Shown: one piece after another, positions 37,540-50,390 of the stretch
Layout of the letters: each line of letters starts with the position of its first letter
Position numbering within the stretch: position 1 is the first letter of the stretch
Source: Macrobrachium rosenbergii
Lineage: Eukaryota; Arthropoda; Malacostraca; Decapoda; Palaemonidae
Assembly (NCBI RefSeq): GCF_040412425.1
Contig: NC_089744.1
Span: 34,015,243-34,079,242, forward strand
Length of the DNA: 64,000 bases
Reading direction: 5' to 3'
The notes under the pieces: model-generated
What the model was told of the DNA's origin: nothing
What the model saw: the letters and a program-made list of their open reading frames with translations, nothing else
Databases searched by the model: none
Position numbers and translations under genes: made by a program

Positions 37540-37733
37540 TGAGGATAAATGATCACTTCTCAACAAGTCTCTTGTATTAGGCAACTACTTCTTTACCGCC
37601 TCTAAACAGACAGTAGTAGTAAAACGCATTTTTACAAGAAACTTAAAGAGGGACGACCACCCCTAAATAAGAAACCTAAACAGACATGACTATTCCTTTA
37701 CAATAAACTTGAAGATATGACTTCCCCTTTCAC

Positions 37734-37806
<73 letters not shown>

Positions 37807-38324
37807 GAATAGCTCTAACACAAGACATTGAGGTAAATGAAAGTCCTCTTAACAAGAAAGTCTGATGACTGCTACTAACAATACTTATAGGGTTGGTGAC
37901 TATTGCCTAACAAGAATCTCAGATGTTGAGTATTACCTCTTGACAAGAGACTTACCCATTAACAAGGTGTTCAGAAGTCTATACATACCTCTTAACAAGG
38001 GGCTCAGAGGTGGAGACACTTAAGGGCAGAGCATTACCTCCTCACCTGACTCAAGAGATAGTAATGACTATCTCATAACAAGAACCCAGAGACAGACGAC
38101 TATTTTTTAACAAGAGACTCAAAAATGGATGACGACCTCTTAACAAGAGGGAGATACAAGATTAACCCTACACAAGACTCTGGGAAGTACATAGCCACCT
38201 TCTGATACAGGCTCAGAGACAGTGATGGCCATGTTTCAACACGAGACACTGAGGTAGATGGATATTCCTTAACAAGAGACTGAGATGGATAACATTTTTT
38301 TTTATAATAAACTACAATCTTTAC
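37540..38324. repeat. Degenerate minisatellite, about 36-bp unit
   Basis: Units approximate gatgactacctcttaacaag followed by agactcagaggtg, with many variants (ataacaagaa, tgacaagaga, cacgagacactgaggta). A (GA)n run at 37735-37803 sits inside it. The array resumes at 38641-38770, on the far side of the SINE-like repeat. Confidence 0.8.
37735..37803. repeat. (GA)n microsatellite, 69 bp
   Basis: Perfect GA run, probably expanded from the gagactcagaga part of a minisatellite unit. Confidence 0.97.
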
Positions 38325-38640
38325 TGTAATATAAAATTTAGGACAAAAGCCAAGGGCTGGGACCTATGAAGTCATTAAATGCTGAAAGGTTAAATTGAGA
38401 GTTAAAAGGTTTTAAAGGTGTAACAGGAAGAAAACCTCGCAGTTGCATTATGAAATAATTGTTGGGAGAGTTTGGAAAGTAAGATGGAAGAAACAGAATA
38501 TGAACGGAGGTACAGGAGAAGGAATGGCAGGGGTTGTTGCTAGGGGCCAAAAGGACGCTGCAAATAACCTTTAGTACTGCCTACAGTGCACCACGTGAGG
38601 TGCACTGACAGTACTGCAGCTCCCTCCAAGGGTTACTATC
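38325..38640 (+). mobile_element. SINE-like dispersed repeat, copy 2
   Basis: Same family as 12339-12626: ataaaatttagg, aagccaagggctgggacct, gaagtcattaaatgctgaaa, aggaagaaaacctcgcagtt, gtaagatggaaga, gctaggggcc. Its 3' end (gcctacagtgcaccacgtg, aggtgcactgac) is better preserved than in copy 1. It interrupts the 36-bp minisatellite. Confidence 0.75.
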
Positions 38641-38770
38641 TTTATCGCTAGACTCAAATATGGATGATTACTTCTTAACAAGAACCTCTTAAATCAAGTG
38701 ATGGATGGCTGCCTTGTAGCAGACTTTGAGGCAGTATCCTTTAGAGCGACATATTGACACCTATATTTGC
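38641..38770. repeat. Minisatellite continuation
   Basis: agactcaaatatggatgatt, acttcttaacaagaacctct and later weaker units match the array at 37540-38324. Confidence 0.65.
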
Positions 38771-39805
38771 ATTAGTTATTTGCAACAAGATACAAAAATA
38801 AACGGAGACTTGTTGAAGCACTGACGTATCAGAAAAATGACTCGTGCAACTGCCAAGGTAGTGGTACGGTGTTACAAGAGGTTGCATCGTTTACTTGTAC
38901 AGAAACAATCCTCAACAACATAACTTATAAACTCGGGAGTTAAGACAGAATAATAAAAAAACAAGAAGACTGTTTAACGGAAATGCTTAGAGCAGAGTAG
39001 AGCAAATTCGATCTCTACAAATCAAAACACAGATCTATACAGCATTTTTTTTTATTTATTACAACGGTAAAGTCAGAAGCTATTCAAGGACATAGTGTCA
39101 ACACAAATATCACGCCCTTTGAAAACAATGAAGAGACCTATGAACCCATGGGTGCTAAGGGATAGATGACGACGAATATGATGGCACGTAAAAAACAGTA
39201 AGTATTTTTTATGTATTTACGTCTAACCAGTTTTGAACAAACCCAGAGCAAACCTTGGTATTAAATGGGCTCATGACGTGCGCTATCACGTAGTGTTGAG
39301 TTGACGTCACGATCATCAGTTATCAGGTTTCTTCGGTTATTTGGACCACTTGGAGAGAAAGACAGAACGAGAGAAAGGCAGAGTAACACAATACTTCGGT
39401 AGGATCTTTCGAGGAATCTGGCATTTTTTTCGACGGGGTAGATATTTCTCCTTCTAAAAAGTGCCTTTACTGTTACAAAACCGCACAGAATAACTTTACT
39501 GCCACTTCATATAAACAAGACGATTTACCGCTCTCTTAACTGTTGTTATATTTTCAATTTTGTGTCTTGTCTTTAGCTTTCCCAGTTTTGTCGCAATTTG
39601 TGTATCATGAAAGGAGGAGAGAGACCGTCTCTCTGAAAATTCAAATCATTTGTCAGCTTTGTTGCTCTTCATATACACACATTTATAACATTACTGGGAA
39701 AACATTTGACAGGAAAATGCTTTGTGTAAACTGCTCGGAATCTGATTTGCCTAAGCCAAAACGCATTAAAACCTAAAAAATCCACCAGGCACGTAATTCA
39801 TTTTA
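38771..39805. other. Unexplained sequence with a perfect CRE word
   Basis: tgacgtca lies at 39302-39309, and GC is slightly raised around it. The 77-codon frame at 39543-39776 (+) has a few cysteines ([13 protein letters not shown]) but no recognised domain. A splice-acceptor-like tcttgtctttag precedes position 39578. Confidence 0.4.
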
Positions 39806-39810
39806 TATAT

Positions 39811-39884
<74 letters not shown>

Positions 39885-39897
39885 TAAATATATACAG

Positions 39898-39940
<43 letters not shown>

Positions 39941-39968
39941 TTATATTTATAACAAACATGTATGTATG

Positions 39969-40052
<84 letters not shown>
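39806..40052. repeat. Compound (CA)n(TA)n array
   Basis: CA at 39809-39826, then several AT blocks to 40052. Confidence 0.96.
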
Positions 40053-40054
<2 letters not shown>

Positions 40055-40571
40055 CTAGATGGTAGTTAAAGACAGTGGCAGTCGAATCACGGATGAGAAA
40101 GGAATGGGGCTAGCAATCCCATCACCCCATAAAAAAAAAAAAAAAAAAAAAAAACGGCGAGAACCGGAAGGCTAGCGGCTAATGCCCTCCACACCTCACT
40201 ACATAAAAAGGCGTATGGTAAAAAAATTACTACATAAGTGTATACATAACATCATATAAAGAAATACTGCTCTTCCCTCCTATTTGCGTCTGGTTAATAT
40301 TCTTCAAACAGCATCGACGATTCGTCATTCACAACATCTACATAAATTGCATCAGACACTCAGGGAGGCTGGCTAAAACCACGAAATAATGTGAGGTCTG
40401 TTCACGTGTGTTCAAAACCATCTAGGGTGCCACATAGCTGGAGAGAAGTCGGGAGGGCGGGGTCCCCCCCCCAAACCCACCCACACAGCTGTGTTGGATA
40501 GTCTGAAGCTCACACGGGAGAAAGGTTACACAGAGAAGCTCACATTTACACAGCTTTCGGGATGAAGCTAA
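40053..40571. other. Sequence with poly-A and C-run
   Basis: A 24-base A run at about 40131-40154 follows ggggctagcaatcccatcac, a word also near 4847. This may be the end of a short retroposon. A nine-base C run lies near 40465. Confidence 0.4.
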
Positions 40572-40819
40572 GGGTGCGTCCACATTGCTGTAAAACATGC
40601 AATAAACACAAGTCAGTCAATTGTATATGCATCACAATCAGGTTACCTACAAGTCAACGACTTATTGGTAGTAACAAGTGTTCATAAGATAATCCAGCAC
40701 ATTCCTATGATTTGTTCTGTACTTAGAGTCTTTGGCTTGTCTTAACTCATTTGCAATATGTAAGTGATAAGCTTCCAACGTTTATTTGTGATTTGATTTA
40801 TTGTAATGTGGACGCACCG
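40572..40819. mobile_element. 248-bp MITE with TAA target duplication
   Basis: The left end gggtgcgtccacattgctg and the right end aatgtggacgcaccg are inverted repeats (14 of 15 at the tips). They are flanked by identical TAA triplets at 40569-40571 and 40820-40822. The interior is AT-rich and non-coding. A 3-bp TWA duplication is typical of PIF/Harbinger MITEs. The tips differ from those of the Harbinger-like element at 26.8 kb, so it is a different family. Confidence 0.85.
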
Positions 40820-40822
40820 TAA

Positions 40823-41488
40823 GTTAGGTACAGACGATACGACAAACAAACGCATTTACGTAAAATCGGCAACACATGTCTCAGATCTAAAGTATGGTTC
40901 TTGCTGGATTATAGTAGTACATGTAATCCTTATTCAAGTAGGCAAGTCAGAAATGAAACTTTCCCGTGTATATCTGAAAATAACTTGAAGGCGTTACGTG
41001 AAGGTCTTGGTAAGAATGAAAAGGAATAAATAAGCGATCCACGTTCATCGCTAACACGTAATTTACAAACATAACAGGTCTGACGTGCAAAGAATGGATC
41101 TCAGCTGTTCAGATACGTTATTTCTTTGGTTAAATTATATAGCTTACACTATTGCCTTGCAAATTAAAGGCCTTTTCAGCTTGTCCAATGACATTAAGAG
41201 TAGAGGAAGAGCTAGAGAGTGCTGTACGGGGTATCGAAGTGGAATTACAAAAACAAACGACAGAAAAGCCTGCACCACAGAGAAGAAATTGGCGCTGTGT
41301 GCGTAGGGCAGTTCGATGTTATGCTGATGAGCCGTCCGTGAATATGTGTAGAAGCAACAATATTATGGAATCATCAAGAATGATTGATTAAATCCAAAAG
41401 ATCTACACCAAGCCTCTCTCTATCTTCAAAACCGCCGCCACCATTGTGGAAGTTTTCTTAAGAAGGGCAACCTCAAGGTTCAGCGTTA

Positions 41489-41491
<3 letters not shown>
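40823..41491. other. Unexplained sequence
   Basis: Two overlapping plus-strand frames (41085-41306, 41152-41391), GC-richer than average, have no known domain. Confidence 0.45.

Positions 41492-41542
<51 letters not shown>
41492..41542. repeat. (AAT)n microsatellite
   Basis: Perfect AAT run preceded by gttactga, similar to the ctactgaat that starts the tail of the SINE at 24.4 kb. Confidence 0.97.
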
Positions 41543-42599
41543 TCACAGATCAATATCTTCTATTTTTACATCCAAATCTTATCTCAAGACTATTAAGCAA
41601 GTATCAGTACATTTCAATAGTTAAAAAATCACGAGTATACAGATTTCATATTGCAAAAGTGAGAAAATTCAGTTACAAGTCCCGCGGATGGAATCATGAC
41701 GAAAATTAAAAGTATTTTAGACTTTACCATTAGTAGAAGCCTCTCACCTCAAACGGCATGCTATCAATATGCAATAAGTGAGCGATATTTTGAGGAAGAT
41801 ATTTCTGCTCGAAGAAAATCGGCCACGTGCACTGCGGTTCTTGGTGTCACGGTTGGCCGGCCTGATTTTGTTAGTTGGGTAGATTCCTTACAAGTCTACT
41901 CAGCAGGAAAATTTATATATGGAGGGGCAGCAACGCCATCGTCTATTGTATGACTTTTCAGCAGAAAAAAATATAAAGATTTAAAAACAGCAAAACACAG
42001 CATTTACTGAATAGATATTTGTTCGGCAGAAAAATGAATATGGAACCACGAAGTTAAAATCATTTTATTGCCTTTTGTACTATTAGAAGAAGTTTGAATG
42101 CAAAAGATGACAGCCAAACAAACCATCATTTGTCGTCAGCCCCATAGGCATAAAATATACAGTATAACTAAAGCCAAAACGAAAGCGACACCAAACCTAA
42201 CCTTTCACCCGAAACATAACCCTTGAAGCGACTGCGCAGTCTCGCTGACGTATATAACATCGGGTTTGGTAAAGAGGAGTTGCAATAATAATTTGTCGTA
42301 TATTATGAAGTTGACCTCATACACAAACTACCGATTACTCTCGATTTATGATAATCATCCGTTAGTTATAACGTCACTAGCTGTCGAACAAATTATCTTT
42401 TGACAAAGAAATAATGTGAGGACTGACCGTTGGTAATTCTTGACCACAGGTTTGGGGGAGCTTTACCATGACCGCGTCGAGAACAAAGCACGAGGCTTCA
42501 CAAACGTACCAAGGAAGTCAAATTACAATTTGCGTTCTTACAAGTCTCGAACTGTCGACCTAACAGCTCAATCTCCTCACTGCTGGCAGAAAGGGAGCT
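41543..42599. other. Unexplained sequence
   Basis: The 85-codon frame at 41696-41953 (+) has no recognised domain. aaacctaacctttca near 42195 is only two telomere-like words. Confidence 0.5.
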
Positions 42600-42778
42600 G
42601 GTGATTTGGTTACGATACATGTTACATACGCTACCGGGGTGTAAGCGATGTCGGGCAGGGCAGCCGATCGAGACTCGGTCTACCCGAAAGCCAAATCAAA
42701 GTCCTTCAAAAGAAGGCATCGTGCTTACCCCATACAAAAATGGGAAAAAGCACGTTAAAAAAGAAAGAAGAAGATTTA
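42600..42778 (+). mobile_element. Possible tRNA-like SINE copy
   Basis: Contains gggcagggcagccgatcgag, actcggtctacccgaaag, caaagtccttcaaaagaagg, catcgtgcttaccccataca and aaaatgggaaaaagcacgtt, ending in an (A/AAG)-rich tail. The order resembles a decapod SINE I remember, with gatcgagactc in the place of a B box. Only one copy is in this window, so the call rests on memory and on the tail. Confidence 0.4.
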
Positions 42779-42782
42779 CACA

Positions 42783-42820
<38 letters not shown>

Positions 42821-42905
42821 GATATATGTTATATATATATGATATATTATATTTACATATACATCTATATATTGCATGCACGTACACATATACATGCAAC
42901 ACACA

Positions 42906-42960
<55 letters not shown>

Positions 42961-43002
42961 GTATGTGTATAAATATATATATAAATAAATATATATATAT
43001 AT

Positions 43003-43079
<77 letters not shown>
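42779..43079. repeat. Compound (CA)n(TA)n array
   Basis: CA at 42779-42817, degenerate TA/CA sequence, then AT blocks at about 42912-42956 and 43010-43079. Confidence 0.96.
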
Positions 43080-43082
<3 letters not shown>

Positions 43083-43154
43083 TAATACAGAACTAACTAA
43101 ACTATATATAGGAATAATATACTCCCAAAGACGAGTTAAAATCTGAAAGTGCAT

Positions 43155-43445
43155 CTATCCCGGCCAGGATTCGCTCCTGGCCATTTGCTTTATAATTCAG
43201 ATACGACGGTGAACAGTCGTTTTTGGCTACTCAGCCAAATGAGCTTCTCAGTTTTAATAACCCTAGTGTGTAAATTATTCCCAAAACACAAATATCGTTT
43301 AACATCGAATTCACTGCCCTTGGGAATAATTTACACAAGGCTAATTGTAACTGAGGAGGTCATTTGGCCGAACGGTCGGAGGCGACTGTTTATCGCTGTC
43401 TCTAAACCAAATGCCCAAAATTGAATCCACGCCGGGCCAGATACA
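43155..43445. mobile_element. Palindromic (AT)n-associated element, copy 4, arms joined in the middle
   Basis: gtgtaaattattccca (43269-43284) is mirrored by tgggaataatttacac (43320-43335), with aatatcgtttaacatcgaatt between. Here the arms meet at the centre and the interior-type sequence lies outside, which is the reverse of copy 1. A perfect 8-bp hairpin (ggccagga / tcctggcc, 43162-43182) lies at the left, and ttgaatccacgccgggccag at the right. (AT)n arrays flank on both sides within about 80 bp. Confidence 0.7.
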
Positions 43446-43499
43446 CCAATCTCTTATAGTTAATTCTACATGAAACAAACAATATTTGTATACATTAAA

Positions 43500-43505
43500 T
43501 TATAT

Positions 43506-43600
<95 letters not shown>

Positions 43601-43671
43601 TATATATACTATATATATATATAATATGTATATATATTGTATATATATATGTGTGTGTTTGTGTGTGTGTG
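43500..43671. repeat. (AT)n then (GT)n compound array
   Basis: AT blocks to about 43650, then gtgtgtgtttgtgtgtgtgtg. Confidence 0.96.
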
Positions 43672-44171
43672 CTGCGTGGCTACGTGCGCCACAACAACCC
43701 AGAGCTGTAGATAAGAGCCTAGAATTACGTGCCTCATGTCATGACAAAAGTACAGCGCATCTGCCCTAACGTATGTGGAAGGGTACAGAAGCAGGAAAGA
43801 TTAAACACTGCGACACAGGAATATTGTTGCGTAAGAAACGTCAAGCAAGAAGTACTTCAGGGGAGGGGATGCAGAAGGCCAGCGGGTACGCGCGTCGCAT
43901 AGAGCACGGCGCCTTGGGGTCATGGACGAGCAAGATTAAAGCGCATTTGCCAATCCGAAACGTAACGTTGTCAACAGATAAGATAATAAAAAGTTTGGAG
44001 GGTTCAGATCTTAAGCAGAGGAAAGTAGGTATAAAAGGTGCTATGCAAACAAGAACAATGTTTGTTCAAAGACCTCGTTAATATGAACATATGACATACA
44101 ATCGAGCTGCGATGGGAGATGACATATCTGCAGCCACGAAGGCAAGTCACGTGAACCAAGCGGGCTTTATC
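43672..44171. other. Unexplained sequence
   Basis: The frame at 43773-44081 (+, 102 codons, basic, MWKGTEAGKIKHCDTGILLR start) is the longest non-repeat frame nearby. GC is slightly raised. I recognise no family and would not call it a gene. Confidence 0.35.
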
Positions 44172-44342
44172 ATTGGCTGCAGAGGCATTCCAACACACAC
44201 CCTAAAGATTTGCTCTCTTATTGGTGGAATTCTCTAGTCGAGGTACACACCCTTAAAAGAGCATTTCTCATTGGATTAAAAGACGAACGTCACTCCTTTG
44301 AGAGTATTATTATCATTGGACAAATGTCTGATGACGTCATCA
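44172..44342. promoter_or_regulatory. Tandem CCAAT-box module with a CRE palindrome
   Basis: Inverted CCAAT boxes (attgg) occur at 44172, 44220, 44270 and 44315, spaced 48, 50 and 45 bp. The intervals share acacaccct-like and ctctt-like words, so this is a decayed tandem repeat of about 48 bp. The perfect 14-bp palindrome tgatgacgtcatca, a CRE/ATF site, follows at 44329-44342. NF-Y and CREB-type factors bind such words in animal promoters. No transcription start or exon is visible, so function is inferred. Confidence 0.4.
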
Positions 44343-45279
44343 GTATAGACTGAATGTAAAAAATTCTCAATGACAACTGGAAAAAAAGCTATTTGGCCAT
44401 TCACTGTAATATAAAGAAATAATTCTCACAATTTTTGAGAAATGCTGCAGTAAAATCTACAGTATAAACGCATTTCTAAAATATTTTTGTTATTCCTCTC
44501 TCTATTTTCTCTTGTTCTTAAGAAGTGGGGCATTCATTCTCCGGAAGATAGTATAGTAAGTTCGCAGACATTTCAGGTTTGCTCTTAATTAATGTTTGCA
44601 AATTCTCTGACTGCCAACTATAAATGCAACTGGCATACCAGTGATGCTGGGCTTACCTCTCTTTATTAAAATTTTCAAAGTATACATAACACACTAATTC
44701 CCGGTCTATATTTGCAGACAAAAGTGGTGGACAACGTAACAATGGCTGTGTTGTTTCCCCAAAACAAAGCACAACAATCGACAAAGGACGGTCACAAACA
44801 ATGCCACCGCCTTTCGACTCACGCTAAGTCTCCTATTTATACCTTCAAACGCACGAGAACGTTGCTCATTTAGGAGACGATCTAACGATGGAATACGCTC
44901 GATGCAAAATTATTCACGAATTTTCCGACGTATAGAAATAAATGAAAACTTTGAAAAATTATAGGCACAAGGTTGTAAACGGATGATTCATTTTTAAGGA
45001 ACTGAAGACAAAACAATGCTCAACCGATTTTTGTTGCAGGGAAGAGGATTATTTTGGAATGACTTCACTGTACCAGAATTCTGCAAAACAAAGCACGATA
45101 ACTTCATGTAATCGGATGTAACTCGAAGAACACGCAAAAGCTGATGAAATGTATTCGTAGAATTGCAGCTGAGAGCTACAGATGTCATTCCACTGTTCAC
45201 CTGCACCAACACCTGACGTTAGCATCGCGGTATTTCTGTAGTAGTGGCATTGGTGGAACATAAAACGTATTTGCAAACA

Positions 45280-45281
<2 letters not shown>
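44343..45281. other. Unexplained sequence
   Basis: No gene recognised. Two overlapping minus-strand frames (44994-45276) have no known domain. Confidence 0.5.
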
Positions 45282-45338
<57 letters not shown>

Positions 45339-45352
45339 ATTACACAAACACA

Positions 45353-45428
<76 letters not shown>

Positions 45429-45484
45429 TATACACATACATATATGCATCCATGCACAAAATATTTATTTATGTATATAAATAC

Positions 45485-45520
<36 letters not shown>
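45282..45520. repeat. (AT)n arrays
   Basis: Pure AT at about 45283-45333 and 45355-45411, with degenerate TA-rich sequence and a shorter run at 45488-45518. Confidence 0.96.
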
Positions 45521-45521
<1 letters not shown>

Positions 45522-45922
45522 TACATACATACATACTATACATACACACACAGACACACCCACACACACTTATATAAATATATGTGTCATGTCAAGTGAA
45601 ATTCACAGAAATACCTAAGAGGTGCTACAAGGTACCGGCTGCTAATCCTCTCATTTTACCAAGAGATAGTTAGCAGCCATTTATAGTGATTAATTATATG
45701 ACAGCTTTTCAGGAAATTGTACTTCGCCTTTTAAAATTTAAAAACTTTCTGACATGCTGGGTGTAATAAAAACATATCTTGAAGATTATTTTACTGAGTA
45801 TTTCCCGAATAGCAGGCGCACTGATCCAGATATCTTTACGAAACTAATCTATACACATCTGAAGAGCTGTGTTCTTTTGGTAAATAAAGGCATACGAGAA
45901 AGTGTGAACTGCCGCTTATACA

Positions 45923-45925
<3 letters not shown>
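45521..45925. other. Unexplained sequence
   Basis: The first 50 bp are CATA/CACA-rich. The plus frame from 45754 (MLGVIKTYLEDYFTEYFPNS) runs 50 codons before entering AT repeats, and no domain is recognised. Confidence 0.45.
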
Positions 45926-47184
<1,259 letters not shown>

Positions 47185-48360
47185 CAATGGCGTTCCTGAG
47201 AGGGAGGGGGCTGTTTGAAATCGCCCCCCGGGCCCCAAAGTGAGGGGGCCCCAAAATGCGAAATTTAACCATTGCTGCTATGACAGGACAAGCTAAATCC
47301 AGTGGCCCCAAAATGGTCAAGGGCCCCATTTATATTTGGACCCGAAAGTTTGGGGCCCACTAAAGGGCCCCAATTTCCAATTTTGTGAACAAAAATATAA
47401 CAATAAATGTTATGTAAAATAAATATGGCTCTCCAGGGGAGCCCCTCCCAATCATAGAGCCCATTATAGACCTTCTCATTCGGATCGGAGGAGAGTGGGT
47501 AACGTTGATTGGGGTAAGGGCAGGGCCTATCTACGGCAATTGATTACTGCTTATAGGGGTCCTAATTATCCTCTGAGGGCACCCATAATGGCGCCATTTG
47601 CCCAGATAATACACATTCAAATTGAATTCAATGAATCTGGCCTTCTGCTTAACCCAGGGGGCCGGTGGCCCCATTGAAGGCAACAGGAATTTAAGCGTGT
47701 AGCAAGGGAAATCTTAAGACAGGCTTTGTATGGAAATGAAGGAGAGATTTCAGAGACTGGGAGACCATGTGGAGCACTTTGGATTCCTTCTTCAACCAGA
47801 GTTACTTTTAAAATCTATGGACAAGGAAACTCTTCAAAAACACAGTGCAGACTTTGCCTCCTTTTATGACGATGTCAGCCAATCTCCCTGTTCAATGATA
47901 TAATAGATGCACGTGCAATGTTTTCAATAGAGAACTACCAAGGTTACCAGTGGATATTTTGAAAAAATCAGTATTTATGGAAAAGATGTTTGTCCCAATC
48001 TTGCAACAGCAACCAGAATTAAGTTTACCATAACAACATCTACTGCTTCTTTTGAAAGATCCTTCTCAAAGCTGAAGCTAATGAAGAACTATTTATTCTT
48101 AAGCACGATGAAAAAAAGACAGACTTAGTAGTTTAGTATTAATGTTCAGTGGAATCAGAAGTGCTGGATAAAACTGATATGAGTGATATAATAGAGGCGT
48201 TTGCTGCCAAGAAGGCACGTCGAAAACTGTAGACAGTAGGAGCAAGTGAGCAGCTTAAAAAAGTGTTAAGTGTAGGCCCTACCTACTAACAAGTGTACTA
48301 ACATCAACAAGAATACCAATGCTTTTGTTTTGTTTATAATATCAGAACGGTCTGTGGTCC
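47185..48360 (+). mobile_element. hAT (ZMYM1-like) transposon remnant
   Basis: The proposed left end caatggcgttcctgagaggg at 47185 resembles the CAGTGGCG-type terminus I recall for ZMYM1-like hAT elements. It is followed by a run of GGGGCCCC-rich words at 47210-47370. The transposase C-terminal part is at 47730-48232. The right end is not identified because downstream sequence becomes a minisatellite. Both the coding part and its 3' flank have rearranged relatives at 49239-49716. Confidence 0.5.
47730..48232 (+). pseudogene. hAT transposase C-terminal fragment (ZMYM1-like)
   Basis: Translation with stops and frame changes reads MEMKERFQRLGDHVEHFGF, LLQPELLLKSMDKETL and FASFYDDVSQSPCSMI, then stops. 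It resumes NLATATRIKFTITTSTA, SFERSFSKLKLMKNYLF, then LDKTDMSDIIEAFAAKKA, stop at 48232. The T-T-A-S-x-E-R-S-F-S-K-L-K-L-x-K-x-Y-L segment is the hAT C-terminal dimerisation/DDE-E region of the ZMYM1-like group, with phenylalanine where cysteine is usual before ERSF. The catalytic N-terminal portion is absent. At least two in-frame stops and two frameshifts make it dead. Confidence 0.75.
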
Positions 48361-48404
48361 TTCCTCTCCCTTTTCTCCCTTCCAGCAATATTAAAATTAA
48401 CTCC

Positions 48405-48930
48405 CTAACTTCACTTTACTCTGTCCTACCTTCCCCTTCACTCTGTTCTACCTCCCTTCACTCTGTTCTACCTTCCCTTCACTCTTTTCTACCTCCCTTC
48501 ATAGCTTCACTCTATTCTACCACCCATCACTCTGTTCTACCTTCCCTTCACTCGATTCTCACCTCATTTCACTGTTCTAACTTCTACCTCGATTTACTCT
48601 GTTCTACCTCCCTTCACTCTGTTCTTCCTCTCATCACTCTGTTCTTCCTCCCTTTGAACCCTTTCTCTATGTTCTACCTTCCTTTCATTCTATTCTACCT
48701 CCCTTCACTCTATTCTACCTCCCTTCACTCTATTCTACCTCCCTTCACTCTATTCTACCTCCCTTCACTCTGTTCTACCTTCCATTCATTCTCTTCTACC
48801 TTACCCTCATTCTCTTCTACCTTTCCTTCACTGTTTTAACTTCTTTCACTCTGTTCTGCCGCCCCAAATTTGTTCTACCTCCATTCACTCTGTTCTAATT
48901 CCCTTCACTCTGATCTACCTCCTTCACATA
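48405..48930. repeat. Minisatellite, 20-bp unit, about 26 copies
   Basis: The unit is ctctgttctacctcccttca, nearly free of G on the plus strand. A homogeneous stretch (48690-48785) has five almost identical copies. The edges are degenerate. The 169-codon frame across it (48330-48839, SLHSILPP repeats) is a by-product: 20 bp is not a multiple of three, so the peptide period is 20 residues per three units. I do not regard it as a gene. Confidence 0.95.
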
Positions 48931-49238
48931 ATGGAGTCCCTTCCAGCAATATTGATTCATTTAACTCCCTCAACATCATATCGCCATCAGAGTACATTAC
49001 TGTTATCCTCATTTTTACCATTCATCATTATGTTTAACTGGATTAAGAGGATCTTCATTATTCAATGTACACCTAGTTTTAAGAAATAAAATTTCTGAAA
49101 TTTGCATTTATAAGTGCCTTTAAAATGATCCTACAATTGCTCATATTCTAAAAAATTTTCCGGGGCTTACAGCGCCCACCTCTGCTCCCAGGTTGCTTTG
49201 CCAAACTTCACTGCGGTTCACCCCTTTAAGAGGGGATT
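48931..49238. other. Unexplained sequence
   Basis: Begins with cccttccagcaatattgattc, which repeats the words just before the minisatellite (cccttccagcaatattaaaat at 48380). The array therefore lies within a duplicated flank. No gene. Confidence 0.5.
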
Positions 49239-49716
49239 AAAATGGAACTGGGGAAGGGCCCTAAAATGTCCGAGAGAAACGCATTTGGTAAATGTATTCT
49301 CGACCAGTTTCGTCTCATTTGGATATCCTAGAGGACCAGTGGATATTTTGAAAAATTTCATATATATTTATGGAAAAGATGTTGCCCACACTTATATATA
49401 TATAAATATATATGTATATATTATATATATATTGTTTCTTGTGGATCTTGGCTGATCAGTTATTAGTTAATTTACGTAAAGTTGATGTTGCCAAGTCCTG
49501 CAGGCCAAGAATTACGTAACCTGTCTCTTGAAGCCAAGAGTTAACCTCAAAGAAGGCGTTAATTTATCAAAGGTGCCAGTTAAGGGTAATTTGCTTAACA
49601 AAGAATATTCAAGGAATAAAGACTTTATGATGAAGAAAAGTGTAGGCCTACCAACTGCGGACAAGTGCAGAAGAAATCTCTTTTGTTTTGTTTAAATACA
49701 GAGCGGTCTGTGGTCA
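49239..49716. repeat. Rearranged relative of the hAT remnant
   Basis: 49335-49391 (ccagtggatattttgaaaaa ... tttatggaaaagatgtt) matches hAT coding DNA at 47947-47998. 49638-49716 (aagtgtaggccta ... ttttgttttgttta ... gcggtctgtggtc) matches 48268-48360. The DNA between these two blocks differs from the hAT copy. 49239-49356 also matches 50736-50843. Confidence 0.7.
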
Positions 49717-50390
49717 GTTCTCCCCAAACAATGAGCCTTAGGCACAACAAATACCAGAGTATTAAAATGAATTGCTTACCTTCCCCCCGAGGCTTAGTGG
49801 GATAATTCCTTAACGCTAACAATATAATAATTTGACTTAATCTAGGAAAGTAATAGCATATCCCATAAGTGGCGGCTGGAGAGTGAAACAAAGAAAATGG
49901 AAATACAGAAAAGTTATTAGTCAATCGAAAGCTTTAACAAGAATCGGACTTACCCTGAACGCTCGAGTTGTTTTTGCTAGGTAACAATGGACCTCAGGAG
50001 TCGGGATTCTGGCAGTCTTCCCAATTCACTAATTCTATAGAGCTGTTAATCAGTAAAAGTGGAGTGGGGAACAAAGGGACACCGTTCCGGCATCGCTTAA
50101 GCAGTTTCACTTTTCTCGTTCATAGTCTGTTCTCTCTGACCTTCACTCGGCGTTCCCAAGGTTCACTCAGTTCTCTTGACATCCCTTCCCCAGGCAATCC
50201 GACCTTGACAAAGGCTTTCGCCGAATGCATACCTTAAAGGAAAGATAGCTTAAGGCCACCATTACTAGACCGATTGGTGAAAACCCTCTCTGAGGTTTAG
50301 GTCCCGAATGCCATAGCATATTTTGTTTTTTGAACTAACCAGCCTATGCTCCCCGCCATCTGTCTCTGCTGTGATCGTTATTTTGAATTG
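49717..50390. other. Unexplained sequence
   Basis: The 89-codon frame at 49968-50237 (+) is GC-richer than its surroundings but has no recognised domain. Confidence 0.45.

Noticed and set aside
43162..43182. Hairpin ggccagga-ttcgc-tcctggcc as a transcription terminator
   Set aside because: No T-run follows, and intrinsic terminators are not expected in animal nuclear DNA. It belongs to the palindromic repeat family.
48330..48839. 169-codon open frame on the plus strand
   Set aside because: It is a translation of the 20-bp minisatellite (repeating SLHSILPP-like peptide) with no recognisable domain outside it.
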